From contig WNLJ01000022.1 of the NCBI GenBank assembly GCA_017114885.1, forward strand, positions 32,632-96,631: a stretch of 64,000 bases of DNA. The letters are read 5' to 3'. This DNA is from Neisseriaceae bacterium PsAf. GTDB lineage: Bacteria > Pseudomonadota > Gammaproteobacteria > Burkholderiales > Neisseriaceae. Below are positions 48,882 to 56,903 of this stretch, piece by piece. Positions within the stretch are counted from its first letter, which is position 1. Each line of letters begins with the position of its first letter. The position numbers and the translations under genes are program-made. A model generated the notes under the pieces. That model saw only the letters and a list, made by a program, of their open reading frames with translations, was not told the origin of the DNA and did not search any database.

Positions 48882-49991
48882 ATGAACCCATCTGGTCAAT
48901 TAAAACCGATTGATTTTGCTAAAGTGGATCGTTTTTTGGCTGAAAATGATTTAGAAGGTGCATACAGCTATTTGGCTGAGGAATGTAATTCGAAATACGC
49001 TAATTTAGGATTGGGCATTGTGCGCAAGCCGCATTCTTTTGCAGGTGAAGCGGCACTAGGCCATTTATACAAAATGCAGGAAAAATACCGTCCTGATGAG
49101 AAACTGACAGATACAGAGGTCAAAAAAATTATGCGTGAAATGTTAGTGGCCTATGTAGAAGTAGCTAAGGAACAACAAAAACGGGATAATTCTGATGAAA
49201 TAGATTACGATAATGCCTATAAATTTCATTCCTCCGTATTTAGAGGGCATGGTTTGCCACCTCAAGCTTGGACCCTGCATGTGGTGAGTTTTCTGCCGAA
49301 AGAACAAAGAGAGCGCTTGTGGGTAGAGTCTCTCAATGCCGCTGGCGATAATAATAAAGAATATCAACTGGCGCTCAACATTAATCGAGAGGTAGCAGAC
49401 TTTCAGTTAAACTCAAATCGTGAAATTATCATGCTGGGCTATTCGGATGTGTCTTCACAACAGGCTTTTCCTACTTCCAGTAAGCAATTGATAAGTATGT
49501 GTCAACAGAGAGATGAGATAAAAGAATGGCGAGATATTAGTTACTCAAATATGTTTAAACTTAAGAACTTGTCTAATAATTTTGGGAAATTGATTACTTC
49601 ACCTATCGAAAGTGTATCATCTTTTGAACATGGTCGCATGGCGGAGTCTGAAAACTTTATTTATGTGGAAAAAATTTGTAATCCACAACGATTTCCTGCA
49701 AAAGAAAGAGAACTTTATCGTTTTGAGGAAGAGCACAAACCAACCGAAGAACAAAAAGCTGAAGTTTCTATTCCCCAAATTGGTAACCCGCGTTTAGATG
49801 CAGCCATCGCAGCTATTGTTTCACAGGATGATGAGGCTTTTCAAAAAGCCTATGAAAATATTAAAACTTCTGCAGTAGGGCAAGATTTATTACAGAAAGT
49901 AACACAAAATCAAGAACAAGCGTTAAAGGTAGCAGAGGTACAACAGCAAGAACAGCAGACTTTGGCTATTAGATTGACACGTCATGTATAA
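48882..49991 (+). CDS. Cytosolic protein of unknown function, module B gene 2 (intact)
   Basis: 369 residues, intact counterpart of the broken gene at 4714. It starts MNPSGQLKPIDFAKVDRFL. Conserved with copy A: YLAEECNSKYANLGLG, TDTEVKKIM, EQQKRDN, FHSSVFRGHGLPPQAWTL and LPKEQ. It is shorter by about 85 residues, lacking the Pro/Gln-rich linker of copy A. The C-terminus is helical and Gln-rich (VQQQEQQTLAI). No signal peptide, membrane helix or known catalytic motif. A His-containing LPPQAW block is the best candidate functional core. It could be a secreted effector or a structural partner of genes 1 and 3. Confidence 0.82.
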   Translation: MNPSGQLKPIDFAKVDRFLAENDLEGAYSYLAEECNSKYANLGLGIVRKPHSFAGEAALGHLYKMQEKYRPDEKLTDTEVKKIMREMLVAYVEVAKEQQKRDNSDEIDYDNAYKFHSSVFRGHGLPPQAWTLHVVSFLPKEQRERLWVESLNAAGDNNKEYQLALNINREVADFQLNSNREIIMLGYSDVSSQQAFPTSSKQLISMCQQRDEIKEWRDISYSNMFKLKNLSNNFGKLITSPIESVSSFEHGRMAESENFIYVEKICNPQRFPAKERELYRFEEEHKPTEEQKAEVSIPQIGNPRLDAAIAAIVSQDDEAFQKAYENIKTSAVGQDLLQKVTQNQEQALKVAEVQQQEQQTLAIRLTRHV

Positions 49992-50006
49992 AAAAAGGAT
50001 ATTATT

Positions 50007-50546
50007 ATGTCAAATGATTCTGAACAAGTGTTATTGGAACAAATGGTAGTATTGTTAGGGGAGTTAAAAAAATCGACTAAAGCCTATCAAGAGGCTTCTT
50101 TACAAGCTTCGCAGGCTATCAATAAAGCATCTAGTCTTCTGGATTCAAGAATCAGTCAAGCCATTCGCACGGAATCGAACCAATATTACCAAGAGCTAGG
50201 CGCCAAGACTGCAGATATCGTGCAACAATTGAATTATAGCGGACAAAAAGCCATACAGGCATCACAAAGTGTTGAACAAAGCGCACGAAAATATGCCTTA
50301 TTAGTGACAGGACTAGCCATTTTGGTGGCAATACTATTAATCACGATACCTAGTTTATACATAAAAATTAAAAAAGACCAAATAGCAAGTTTAAGACAAG
50401 AATACGAACGTACAGAATATGCGGTCAATGTTAAAAAAGCAGCCAATCAATACCCGTTTCATTTATGTGATGGTAAATTGTGTATTAAGGTCGATAGAAA
50501 AGACCCTATCTGGCAAAACAGTAAAGACTATTTGATTGTTAAGTAA
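50007..50546 (+). CDS. Coiled-coil single-pass membrane protein, module B gene 3
   Basis: 179 residues, paralogue of the protein at 6097. The first ~90 residues form an Ala/Ser/Gln-rich coiled coil (YQEASLQASQAINKASSLL), then one membrane helix (about 97-117), then a charged segment and the conserved tail HLCDGKLCIKVDRKDPIW and SKDYLIVK. The tail is the best conserved part between the copies. AAGGA lies before the ATG, 15 bases after gene 2. Function unknown. Confidence 0.82.
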   Translation: MSNDSEQVLLEQMVVLLGELKKSTKAYQEASLQASQAINKASSLLDSRISQAIRTESNQYYQELGAKTADIVQQLNYSGQKAIQASQSVEQSARKYALLVTGLAILVAILLITIPSLYIKIKKDQIASLRQEYERTEYAVNVKKAANQYPFHLCDGKLCIKVDRKDPIWQNSKDYLIVK

Positions 50547-50549
50547 GCC

Positions 50550-50738
50550 TCAATTAGCAGGGAAAATAACATTAGGGGTGGATAATAAATACCATATGTA
50601 GCGAATGGTTTCGACAACTATATTACTAATGCTATTTTCTATGCTTGCACTAACAGGGTTGGCACTGATAGATTCTGAAGCAAAAGTAATATTAGCCAAC
50701 ATCATCAAAGTAATTGCAGCATACCAATATTTTTTCAT
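50550..50738 (-). CDS. Small secreted protein of unknown function
   Basis: 62 residues. Signal peptide MKKYWYAAITLMMLANITFA, then a short hydrophobic, Ser-rich mature part ending PNVIFPAN. I chose ATG 50738 because AAAGGAG lies a few bases upstream and it opens a normal signal peptide; the frame runs to 50786. It converges on module B with three bases between stops. It is not seen at the matching place after module A. No family recognised. Confidence 0.62.
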   Translation of the reverse strand: MKKYWYAAITLMMLANITFASESISANPVSASIENSISNIVVETIRYIWYLLSTPNVIFPAN

Positions 50739-50851
50739 CACACACTCCTTTAGTGGATCAACCACCATTAACGGTAAAATTAGCACATTATAGTTTTAAA
50801 TTCAATGAATATTTTGGGTATTATTTTGCTAATAAAAATATTTCATGGGAA

Positions 50852-52295
50852 TCAAGGAAAGGTATTACAAAGTTTATTATTCCTATTTTGAGGTTGGTGG
50901 GATGGATAGGTATGAGGGAGGATGAGAGCTTCTGTTGCCATGATAAGCTCATCATTAAAAGTAACTTCAATGAAGCTAGACACCCAGCCTTTTTTGGGTA
51001 TACGAATAGGGATAAGATAATTTTTTTGTCTGAAATCTACTTTTATATCACTAGGGGTATAACGAATGTCACAGGAATATCTAAAATCTCGATCAGTTTT
51101 GTTAATAGCTTGCCATAAGGTAATATGCTTAGGTTTTTCTGATAATTTTAATGAGATGATATTTTGATGAGAATCATGGTGGATAATATGAGAGGATAGC
51201 TGAGGTAATTTTTGTTTGTGTTTAATTTCGGTTAATAAATGGGATGATAGAACTGGCTACGTAGTTTAGGCTTTGATGATGTCCTGCATTGGGGAGCATT
51301 CTTAATATTTTTTCTCCAGGCAATTGGGAATAGTAATATTGAGAACCATCTGGTACGAAAAATTCATCTCCACTGGCATTAATAACATATTTTTTAATAT
51401 TTGATAGTTTATTTTTAGAGTAGGTAAAAGGATCTTCTACTTGCATAAGTTTTTTAAAGTTATCAGAATTGAATTGGTCTATTAAACCCGCTTGATAAAA
51501 CGGATAAAAGGTAACCGGCCAATTATTACCATAGGTTTTATAAATGTGCTCTAGTACTGAACTGGTGTTAAGAAAATCAAATACTAATGCAACAACACTT
51601 ATAATTCTAGGGTCAGTTAATGCAGATAGCCATGCAGCGGCCGCTCTTTTTGAAGCACCAGCAACAATGAATTTGCTGTTTTGCAAGGGAAATTCTTCTT
51701 GCAAAAATGTGATTGTTTTAGAAATACTAGCTGCCATTGGAATGTGTAAAGGTAAATTAGAGTTTATTTTAGGATTATCTAAGAATAACTGCCAACTTCT
51801 AGCAACGGCATCATCTTCCACGAGGTTGTCTGACTCTTGATTAAATTGTAGAGGTTGATTGGGGATATTGCTAATGGTGGCAACTATCAGGTTGGTTTTG
51901 TTTACAATATCAGTAATATCCTTATCTAAATATTCATTACAATATCGTATATTTTGACCGTGGTTAGTTCCATTACAAGCGAAGATAATTACGTAATTTA
52001 AATTAGCATGTTTGGGAGCAAATATTTTCACTTCATGACTCCAAACATTAGGAACTACAAGGTTGTTAGGAGACCATATTTGAGATTGTATATTGTATTT
52101 GTAAATAGTTGTGGTATCCGTTTTTATGGTGTCTAATAATTGGTGTTTGATCTTCTGTACTTTTAGTTGATCTTGATAATTTTGTAAAACATTATGATAA
52201 TTTTCTTCAGGAGTGGTTATGGGATTTGTAAAAGCAAAATTGCTAAAAATCACTATCATTAAAGATGTTAGGAACTGTATAGTTTTATATATCAT
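50852..52295 (-). pseudogene. pqaA: PqaA-type (PhoPQ-activated pathogenicity-related) protein, frameshifted
   Basis: Secreted alpha/beta-hydrolase-like family. The 5' part (MIYKTIQFLTSLMIVIFSNFAF signal peptide) is open to TAA 51222 and has VAGASKRAAAAWLSALTDPR, with the likely nucleophile in GASKR, and the ASGDEFFVPDGS and NAGHHQSLNY motifs. The 3' part continues one frame over from about 51235: KPKHITLWQA, NKTDRDFRY, PKKGWVSSFIEVTF, ILPHTYPSHQP, ending at TGA 50852. Adding one A near 51225 restores a protein of about 480 residues. The 5' part may still yield a truncated product with its triad region. Confidence 0.83.
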
Positions 52296-52571
52296 TTGAT
52301 TATACTTTTGACTTCCTGACTTCAAAAAGAATTTATCATTATTTACAATTGTGGAAATACTTAATCTCTATCTCTTTTGTATTTATACACTAAAAAACAC
52401 TGGCTGTATATATAATTTATTCTATTATATGAATAAAAGATAGTTTAATATTAATGGTTGGATATTTACAACATTATGATGAAAAACTTTTTTTATTTCA
52501 CTAAAACCAGTTAAAATCTGGTGAGTCTAAAATTCCGTCAAACACACATTTAATAGAAAGGGTGATCATAC

Positions 52572-53027
52572 ATGAAACAAATAGATTTTTTAAAAGGAAT
52601 ACTGATTTTGGTTCTTTTGACGTCTTCATTTTTTGCTAAAGCCAATATTTATGAAGAGAGAAATAAAGCCATTGTAAGAGATTTTTATGAAGGCGTTTTT
52701 ATTAAACATGAAGTGGCAAAGTATTCAGATAAATATATTGGAAATGTTTATACTCAACATAATCCTCACGTGGCGGATGGTAAAAAGCCTTTTGTAGACT
52801 ATTTTACTCAATATTTCATCGACAATCCCGATAGCCGACATATCATTAAAAAGATAATAGCAGATAATGATTTAGTAGTTTTACACGTGCATAGTATGGA
52901 TAACAAGCAAGATAGAGGCCAAGCAATAGTTGATATTTTTAGAGTGAAAAATAATAAAATTGTAGAGCATTGGGACGTGATTCAAGCAATACCAGAAACC
53001 TCTAGTAACAATAACACAATGTTTTAA
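52572..53027 (+). CDS. Secreted SnoaL-like (NTF2-fold) protein
   Basis: 151 residues. Signal peptide about 1-24 (ends SFFAKA), then a SnoaL-like fold: NKAIVRDFYEGVF, YIGNVYTQHNPHVADGKKPFVDYF, DLVVLHVHS, and IVDIFRVKNNKIVEHWDVIQAIP, which is the classic SnoaL ending. Such proteins are often small hydrolases or isomerases of unknown substrate. AAGGGTG lies before the ATG. It stands alone between pqaA and the thi operon. Confidence 0.85.
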   Translation: MKQIDFLKGILILVLLTSSFFAKANIYEERNKAIVRDFYEGVFIKHEVAKYSDKYIGNVYTQHNPHVADGKKPFVDYFTQYFIDNPDSRHIIKKIIADNDLVVLHVHSMDNKQDRGQAIVDIFRVKNNKIVEHWDVIQAIPETSSNNNTMF

Positions 53028-53059
53028 TTAAAAACATTTTCACTTAGCTTTGTGTAAAA

Positions 53060-53695
53060 TTATCTTTTTTTTAACTGGCGGTAGTGGGTTAGATATTCAG
53101 TAATAAAATTTGGGTTTTGACAAATTTCTGAAATAACAGCGATACCTTCTACCCCAGTTTCTAAAACCTGCTGATAATTATCGATATGAATGCCTCCAAT
53201 GGCCACCATAGGCATGTTTGGGGCTGTTTTTTTGGCTAATTTTAAGCCCTCAATACCAATGGGAGGTTTGGTATCGGCTTTGCTATTAGTAGGAAATATG
53301 GGGCCCACACCGGCATAGTCTACTTTCTGTTGTAAAGCGAGAACTAAATCTTGTTTGTTATTAACTGAGTAACCTAAAATCATATGTGCCGGAAGAATTT
53401 TTTTGAGTTCTTTTAATGGCATATCGCTTGCCCCAACATGAATACCATCTGCCTTTAAAGATAGGGCTAAGGCAACATCATCATTGACTAAGAAAGGAAC
53501 ATGGTATTGGTGGCATAAGTTTTGACATTTTTTAGCAAAGGCTAAATAATCAGCTCCTGTTTTGGCTTTATCGCCTTTTTCGCGAAATTGAAATAAAGTA
53601 ATGCCTTTTTGCAAGGCAGATTCTAAAATTTCTAATGGCGTGGATGTGTCTTGGCTACCCATAATAAAATAAAGAGCTAATTGATTAATATTCAT
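53060..53695 (-). CDS. thiE: Thiamine-phosphate synthase
   Basis: 211 residues. Joins HMP-PP and thiazole phosphate to thiamine phosphate. It shows FQFREKGDKAKTG, FLVNDDVALALSLKADGIHVGASD, GYSVNNKQDL, GVGPIFPTNSK and VAIGGIHIDN. It overlaps thiD by 11 bases and is last in the riboswitch-controlled thiM-thiD-thiE salvage operon. Confidence 0.96.
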   Translation of the reverse strand: MNINQLALYFIMGSQDTSTPLEILESALQKGITLFQFREKGDKAKTGADYLAFAKKCQNLCHQYHVPFLVNDDVALALSLKADGIHVGASDMPLKELKKILPAHMILGYSVNNKQDLVLALQQKVDYAGVGPIFPTNSKADTKPPIGIEGLKLAKKTAPNMPMVAIGGIHIDNYQQVLETGVEGIAVISEICQNPNFITEYLTHYRQLKKR

Positions 53696-54512
53696 AGACG
53701 TCTACCTTGGATTTTGAAGTGATTTCTTGGTAAGCAAAATGATTGATGGGGCCGTGTCCGTGTCCGTGTCCAAGATGAAGAGGATTTTCTATAGCCATTT
53801 GTATGAATTTTTTTGCTTCTATCACTGCCCCCAATAAAGAATAACCATTGGCTAAAAATGCTGTAATTGCGGCAGAATAAGTACAGCCTGTACCATGGGT
53901 GTTAGGGGTATTAATACGCGGAGTACTTAGCCGAAATACTTTATCATCAGTATACAAATAATCTTGAGCGAATTGGCTATCATCCAGATGCCCCCCTTTA
54001 ATCAAAACATTTTTTGCGCCTTGTTGTAATAATTGATGAGCAACATTTTGGATGTCTTGTTCTGAAGTAATTTTCATATTACTCAATACTTCTGCTTCTG
54101 GAATATTGGGTGTGATTAAATAAGTAATCGGTAAAATGTTTTGTTTGAACGCTTGTGTAGCATTTGTGCTAAGTAAAATAGCATTTGATTTAGAAATCAT
54201 GACAGGATCGACAATGAGTGGTTTATTAATTGTTTTAAGCATGGGGCTAATCGCCTGAATAATTTCTTGGGAATAGAGCATGCCTATTTTAAGAGCAGTA
54301 ATATCAAAATCTTCTAACACTGCTCTTAATTGATCGGTAATAATGTTAATATCGACTGCTTGTATGGAATATACAGTTTGCGTATTTTGTGCAGTAATAG
54401 CAGTAATCACACAGGTACCAAAAACTTTTAATTCTTGAAAGGTTTTTAAATCGGCTTGAATACCCGCACCTCCACCGCTATCAGAGCCTGCTATGGTTAA
54501 TACACTTTGCAT
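53685..54512 (-). CDS. thiD: Hydroxymethylpyrimidine/phosphomethylpyrimidine kinase
   Basis: 275 residues. Phosphorylates HMP and HMP-P. It starts VLTIAGSDSGGGAGIQADLKTF; LKIGMLYSQEI, VDPVMISKSNA, the anion-hole NTHGTGCTYSAAITAFLANG and the C-terminal HGHGHGPINHF are family features. A single base separates it from thiM and it overlaps thiE. Confidence 0.96.
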   Translation of the reverse strand: MQSVLTIAGSDSGGGAGIQADLKTFQELKVFGTCVITAITAQNTQTVYSIQAVDINIITDQLRAVLEDFDITALKIGMLYSQEIIQAISPMLKTINKPLIVDPVMISKSNAILLSTNATQAFKQNILPITYLITPNIPEAEVLSNMKITSEQDIQNVAHQLLQQGAKNVLIKGGHLDDSQFAQDYLYTDDKVFRLSTPRINTPNTHGTGCTYSAAITAFLANGYSLLGAVIEAKKFIQMAIENPLHLGHGHGHGPINHFAYQEITSKSKVDVYEY

Positions 54513-54513
54513 A

Positions 54514-55266
54514 TTATTCTCCTAAAGATAGCTGGTATAAACGATTAATAAATTCGGTTTGGAACTGTCCCAATAGTCGCGATTGCGTAAAAGCGTGCCA
54601 AGCGGCTTCTTTATAAGATTGTAGGGTTTGTTGTAGTTGCTGAAAACTATTGCCTTCTACAGCGAGAGATGCGCCACAAACAGCACTTAACAAACAACCA
54701 GAAGCTGTTACTTCAGTAATGAGATGATGACCACCAGAAATCGTTAATATCTCATCTTGAGAAGCTAAAATATCTTCTTTACCTGTTACTGCAAGTAAGC
54801 AATTATATTTTTTGGCAAATAATTGAATTCTTTCTTTGACCGCATGTAAATTTCCAGTACCTGCATCAACGCCTTTTGATTGCCATTGAATACCAGCTAA
54901 AGCAGCAAATTCACCTAGGTTGCAACGTATGGCTTGTACCTGAAAAGATTGTAATAACTGTAATGCGCTTTCGGTGCGATATTGTGTAAAACCAGCACCA
55001 ACAGGATCAAGTACTACGGGGATATTAAAATGATTGGCCGCTTTTCCTGCGGTAATCATCAAGCGCATGGTATCAGAATTTAGAGTGCCAATATTTAGAC
55101 AGAGGGCTTGTACTTTAGAGACGACCTCTTCACATTCATCAATGGATTCAGACATAATGGGAGAAGCACCAACCGCCAGCAAACCATTTGCTTGGAAATT
55201 AGCTGATACAATGTTGGTAATACAATGCACGATAGGATTTTTTTGACGTATTTGTTGGAAAATCAT
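54514..55266 (-). CDS. thiM: Hydroxyethylthiazole kinase
   Basis: 250 residues. Phosphorylates salvaged thiazole. It shows PIVHCITNIVSANFQANGLLAVGASPIM, NIGTLNSDTM, VLDPVGAGFT, and the anion-hole region EVTASGCLLSAVCGA. First gene of the operon; its leader carries a TPP riboswitch. No thiC, thiG or thiS in this window, so only salvage steps are shown here. Confidence 0.96.
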   Translation of the reverse strand: MIFQQIRQKNPIVHCITNIVSANFQANGLLAVGASPIMSESIDECEEVVSKVQALCLNIGTLNSDTMRLMITAGKAANHFNIPVVLDPVGAGFTQYRTESALQLLQSFQVQAIRCNLGEFAALAGIQWQSKGVDAGTGNLHAVKERIQLFAKKYNCLLAVTGKEDILASQDEILTISGGHHLITEVTASGCLLSAVCGASLAVEGNSFQQLQQTLQSYKEAAWHAFTQSRLLGQFQTEFINRLYQLSLGE

Positions 55267-55273
55267 ACAGAAT

Positions 55274-55306
55274 GCTTTCTTAAAAGATTAAATAACAAAA
55301 GAAAGC
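55274..55306 (-). promoter_or_regulatory. Hairpin covering the thiM ribosome-site region
   Basis: On the minus strand GCTTTCTT and AAGAAAGC form an eight-pair stem ending eight bases before the thiM ATG. The second arm includes the purine-rich AAGAAAG likely to act as ribosome site. It fits a translation-type expression platform for the riboswitch. Confidence 0.5.
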
Positions 55307-55336
55307 AATGAAAGATAATGGTTAAAATAGGATTTC

Positions 55337-55422
55337 ATTGCTCCCTACGCTCGTGTTAACGAAACAGGTTCCAAGGGTTTAGAAAACATCTATCTCAACT
55401 CATTTCAGAGTACCCCTGCAAT
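55337..55422 (-). promoter_or_regulatory. TPP riboswitch (THI element) of the thiMDE operon
   Basis: Read on the minus strand, the P1 helix is ATTGC with GCAAT. Inside lie AGGGGTACTC, then GAGTTGAGA, ACCCTTGGAACCTG and GCGTAGGGA, which match the conserved core of TPP riboswitches. The usual CTGAGA reads TTGAGA, but that T pairs with an A across P3 (ACTC with GAGT), a compensated change. It should lower thi expression when TPP is high. It begins just inside the likely transcription start. Confidence 0.93.
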
Positions 55423-55430
55423 ATTGTTTC

Positions 55431-55459
55431 ATTATAGAAATAGGCTCGTACGAAGTCAA
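55431..55459 (-). promoter_or_regulatory. Sigma70 promoter of the thi operon
   Basis: On the minus strand TTGACT (55459-55454) and TATAAT (55436-55431) are 17 bases apart, close to consensus. The expected start falls near 55424, at the 5' end of the riboswitch. Confidence 0.85.
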
Positions 55460-55538
55460 TGAATAAAAATGGTAGATGCTTGTTCCTATCTATACAGTCG
55501 TGGCATAATAAACACTTATATTTTATTTAAAGCACAGC

Positions 55539-56716
55539 ATGAATTTAAAAAGATTAGGCTTTACTTCTGGACAGTTTTCCGCAGCTATTGCTGCATTGAT
55601 TGTTTCTTATGGGAGTTCTGCTGCTATTTTTTATCAAGCAGCGGTGGCTGTTAATGCATCTCATGCGCAAATTATTTCTTGGTTTACTGCTTTTGCCATA
55701 GGGTGTGGCATTCTAACTTTGTACTTAACCCTAAGGTTTAAATTGCCCATTATGATAGCTTGGTGCTCTCCCGGAGCTGCTATTATCGCCAGTACCAGTA
55801 TGATTAGTTACACTGACGCGATTGGGGCATTTATTTTTGCATCTATTTTAATTTTAATTTTTTCAGTGCTTGGGTGGTTTGATTTTCTTGTCAAACATAT
55901 TCCTAAAGAAATTGCGGCTGCTATGTTGGTGGGCGTTATTCTAAATTTTACTGGTAAAGTATTTACTTCAATGGAGGCTCAACCATTATTGGTTTTAGTG
56001 ATGTTGGTTGCCTATTTTTTAAGTAAGTTGCGTTTTCCTCGGTATAGCTTGTTAATTGTCTTAGTGATGGGATTTTTATCTTCTGCTATGATGGGCATGA
56101 TTGATTTTAATTCGCTCGTTTGGGAGTGGCCTGCGCTTGAGTGGGTTAACCCTACTTGGTCTTTGTCGAGTATTACCAGTATTGGCATCCCTCTTTTTAT
56201 TGTGACCATATTAACGCAAAATGTCCCAGGAATTAGTATTTTTAAGATTTATGGTTATGATGCGCCCACTAAACCTATTGTCAATACTGGAGCGATAGGC
56301 TCAGCTGTGATGGCTCCATTAGGCGCTTTATGATGAATTTAGCAGCCATTAGCTTATCGTTTTGTGTTAGTCCTGACGTGGATCCCGACCCTAAAAAACG
56401 TTATAAATCGACTTTATTACTCTCTATTTTATATTTTTTAATGGCTATATTAGGAGGGAGTATTGTGGTCTTTTTTAATGCTCTGCCAACCGAGTTGGTG
56501 TTATCTTTAGCAGGTATCGCATTGTTTGGAACCATGGTGGAAAATGTCAGTATTGCTTGGCAGGAGAGTTATATAAGAGAGGCTTCCTTGATTACACTTT
56601 TGACAACAGCTTCGGGAATTCAATTATTAGGTCTGGGGAGTGCTGTATGGGGCTTAGTGTTTGGAATGCTGGTATATATTATTAGTAAAAAAATTCATCA
56701 GCAGAAGAAAAATTAA
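55539..56716 (+). pseudogene. benE: BenE-family transporter split by a frameshift
   Basis: Two open pieces, 55539-56333 (264 aa) and 56330-56716 (128 aa), together match a BenE/YdcO benzoate:H+ symporter-like protein of about 390 residues. Piece 1 runs from LGFTSGQFSAAIAALIVSYG through GVILNFTGKVF, TQNVPGISIFKIYGYDAP and AIGSAVMAPLGAL. Piece 2 resumes directly with MNLAAISLSFCVSPDVDPDPKKRY. Adding one T in the TTT at 56327-56329 would give an unbroken frame. The junction is an ATGA overlap, so translational re-initiation could still make both halves. Substrate unknown. Ribosome site before 55539 is weak. Confidence 0.82.
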
Positions 56717-56857
56717 TTATTTTTATAAATATTTTATTTTTTATTGATTACTTTAATTGATAAAAATCTCGTATAATTCGTAAAAAGTTTAAAACTTAGA
56801 GAATATTTCTTGGAAATTCAGATAAATTCGCTAAAATAGTAACAAGTTTTATTGGGA

Positions 56858-56873
56858 CGGATACCTGAATCCG
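56858..56873 (+). promoter_or_regulatory. Hairpin in the pntA leader
   Basis: CGGAT and ATCCG pair around ACCTGA, 30 bases before the pntA ATG. It is followed by a purine-rich AAGGGAA ribosome site at 56893-56899. I cannot match it to a known riboswitch. Confidence 0.4.
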
Positions 56874-56903
56874 ATGTGCTAATCGTATGTTAAGGGAAAT
56901 AAT

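Noticed and set aside
50714..51118. 134-codon plus-strand open frame
   Set aside because: The minus strand of the same DNA encodes the C-terminal domain of the PqaA family, which explains the sequence far better.
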